A DNA stretch of 40,226 bases from a virus: the IMG/VR virus record IMGVR_UViG_3300043773_001779, positions 1-40,226 of that record. One strand, 5' to 3'. The translations under genes and the position numbers were made by a program. Below the pieces are notes generated by a model. The model was given only the letters and a program-made list of their open reading frames with translations, was not told the origin of the DNA and did not search any database. Numbering within the stretch: the first letter of the stretch is position 1; the number at the start of each line of letters is the position of its first letter. Below, piece after piece: positions 39,601 through 40,226 of the stretch.

Positions 39601-39629
39601 GGTGTACTAGACCCCGACTATGTTATAAT
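39599..39629 (+). promoter_or_regulatory. GGTGTA-N17-TATAAT promoter
   Basis: GGTGTACT directly follows the TAA ending at 39600, and TATAAT is at 39624-39629. It drives the truncated MNIF-family gene at 39654. Confidence 0.65.
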
Positions 39630-39653
39630 GTAAGAGTAAGCAAAACCACGCTC

Positions 39654-40226
39654 ATGAACATCTTTGCCGTTGACGAGGATCCGATCATCGCCGCACGTGC
39701 CTTGCCCGACAAGCTCGTTGTGAAAATGCCGGTCGAGTCTGCACAGATGCTTTGCCCATGGGCGTTCAACACTCACGGAGTTCTCATCTCCAAACCCCAA
39801 GGCGGCGTCTACGGCACAAAAGGTTACGCTCATCACCCCTGCACTCTGTGGCAGTACGAGGATCCAGCAAACGTCGCGTGGCTTCTACTCCACGCATTCG
39901 GTCTCTGCGGTGCGTACACAGAGCGTTACGGTAAAAATCACGGCATACTTCCAGCTCTCTTCCAGATCGCTAACCTCTACGAGGAGAAGCACGGACTGCC
40001 GTCAGAACACTTCAAGCATCACACCCCGTTCGCACTGGCAATGCCCGCCCAGTTCAAGAACGAGGACGACCGAACAGGGTCGTATCGTCGCTATATTAAC
40101 GAGACAAAGGGTTACGCCGTGTGGCGTTACTGCGAACCGCCAACTTGGTGGAACGAGGAGCTGCACGCCCCAGTCCGTGAAGAGTACGAAAACCAGCGGG
40201 CGCTCAAGCGATCGAACAAAGTTAAG
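39654..40226 (+). CDS. Conserved phage protein, MNIF family, 3' truncated by window
   Basis: The frame is open to the window end, giving 191 residues so far. The start MNIFAVDEDPIIAARALPD, then LVVKMPVESAQMLCPW, HHPCTLW, NVAWLLLHAF and YTERYGKNHG match a widespread phage, bacterial and giant-virus family that begins MNIF--D-DP-KAA and contains HVVKM and AQML. FALAMPAQFK and SYRRYINE are also typical of it. The His, Asp and Lys residues in these motifs look catalytic. I know no established function and do not rely on the repair-enzyme names sometimes attached to it. The promoter 39601-39629 gives it a leader of about 18 nt. Confidence 0.75.
   Translation, partial: MNIFAVDEDPIIAARALPDKLVVKMPVESAQMLCPWAFNTHGVLISKPQGGVYGTKGYAHHPCTLWQYEDPANVAWLLLHAFGLCGAYTERYGKNHGILPALFQIANLYEEKHGLPSEHFKHHTPFALAMPAQFKNEDDRTGSYRRYINETKGYAVWRYCEPPTWWNEELHAPVREEYENQRALKRSNKVK

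Noticed and set aside
1-40226. tRNA genes, CRISPR array, insertion sequences, integrase or attachment sites
   Set aside because: None was recognised on reading. The only inverted repeats noted are the two terminators and the hairpins listed; a tRNA scan was not possible.
39654-40226. Calling the final gene a pyrimidine-dimer glycosylase
   Set aside because: The MNIF-type family is not clearly related to DenV, and no DenV motif is visible, so it is left as a conserved protein of unknown function.

Overview
The window looks like part of a tailed-phage genome infecting a cyanobacterium (a cyanophage). Its genes are densely packed with 1-4 nt start/stop overlaps. Most of the DNA is tail, fibre and DNA-metabolism genes. 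Several gene types are typical of phages of marine or freshwater Synechococcus/Prochlorococcus: a high-light-inducible protein, an AdoMet decarboxylase, ThyX, 2OG-Fe(II) hydroxylases, and a protein with the Cys-RPDGS-YGT-G-CRKG motif. I see no tRNA, rRNA, CRISPR array or insertion sequence. The phage genus cannot be fixed from this segment, since no capsid, portal, terminase or sheath gene is present.

Layout. (1) 1-16082, plus strand: a large fibre/adhesin array. It holds a collagen-like fibre end, three tandem tail-collar proteins with His-x-His arrays, four fibre proteins sharing one N-terminal module, three sharing a second module, and two collagen/glycine-rich fibres with a prolyl-4-hydroxylase-like gene lying exactly between them. 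(2) 16079-17470, minus strand: a second 2OG-Fe(II) hydroxylase and an HNH-like protein. (3) 17511-20786: a nucleotide/DNA block (DEDDh exonuclease, ThyX, FEN-like 5'-3' exonuclease, small unknowns). (4) 20818-28090: a late tail operon with a 1252-aa tape measure carrying an M15-like peptidase domain and probable baseplate/tube proteins. (5) 28184-33266: a possible ssDNA-binding protein, a replicative helicase/NTPase, a dCMP deaminase and small proteins. (6) 33349-36509: a phage sigma factor, a thioredoxin-like protein, SpeD, Hli, an HNH homing-type endonuclease and tiny ORFs. (7) 36540-38566: three Sec-signal-peptide proteins and a convergent proline-rich membrane protein. (8) 38617-40226: a coiled-coil protein, a small membrane protein and a truncated conserved phage protein.

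Two recurrent promoter-like signals organise these blocks. GGGTAAAA lies 28-41 nt before eight start codons, mainly of structural genes, and often overlaps the preceding stop codon. It is a candidate late promoter for the phage sigma factor encoded at 33349. A second class, GGTGTW-CT followed by a TATAAT-like box 17-18 nt after the hexamer, starts at the stop codon of the upstream gene in all four cases and precedes replication and metabolic genes. It is a candidate middle/early promoter with an altered -35.

The most interesting hypothesis is a self-contained phage collagen system: collagen-like adhesins rich in Gly-Pro-Pro triplets, encoded with one or two hydroxylases that could modify them.
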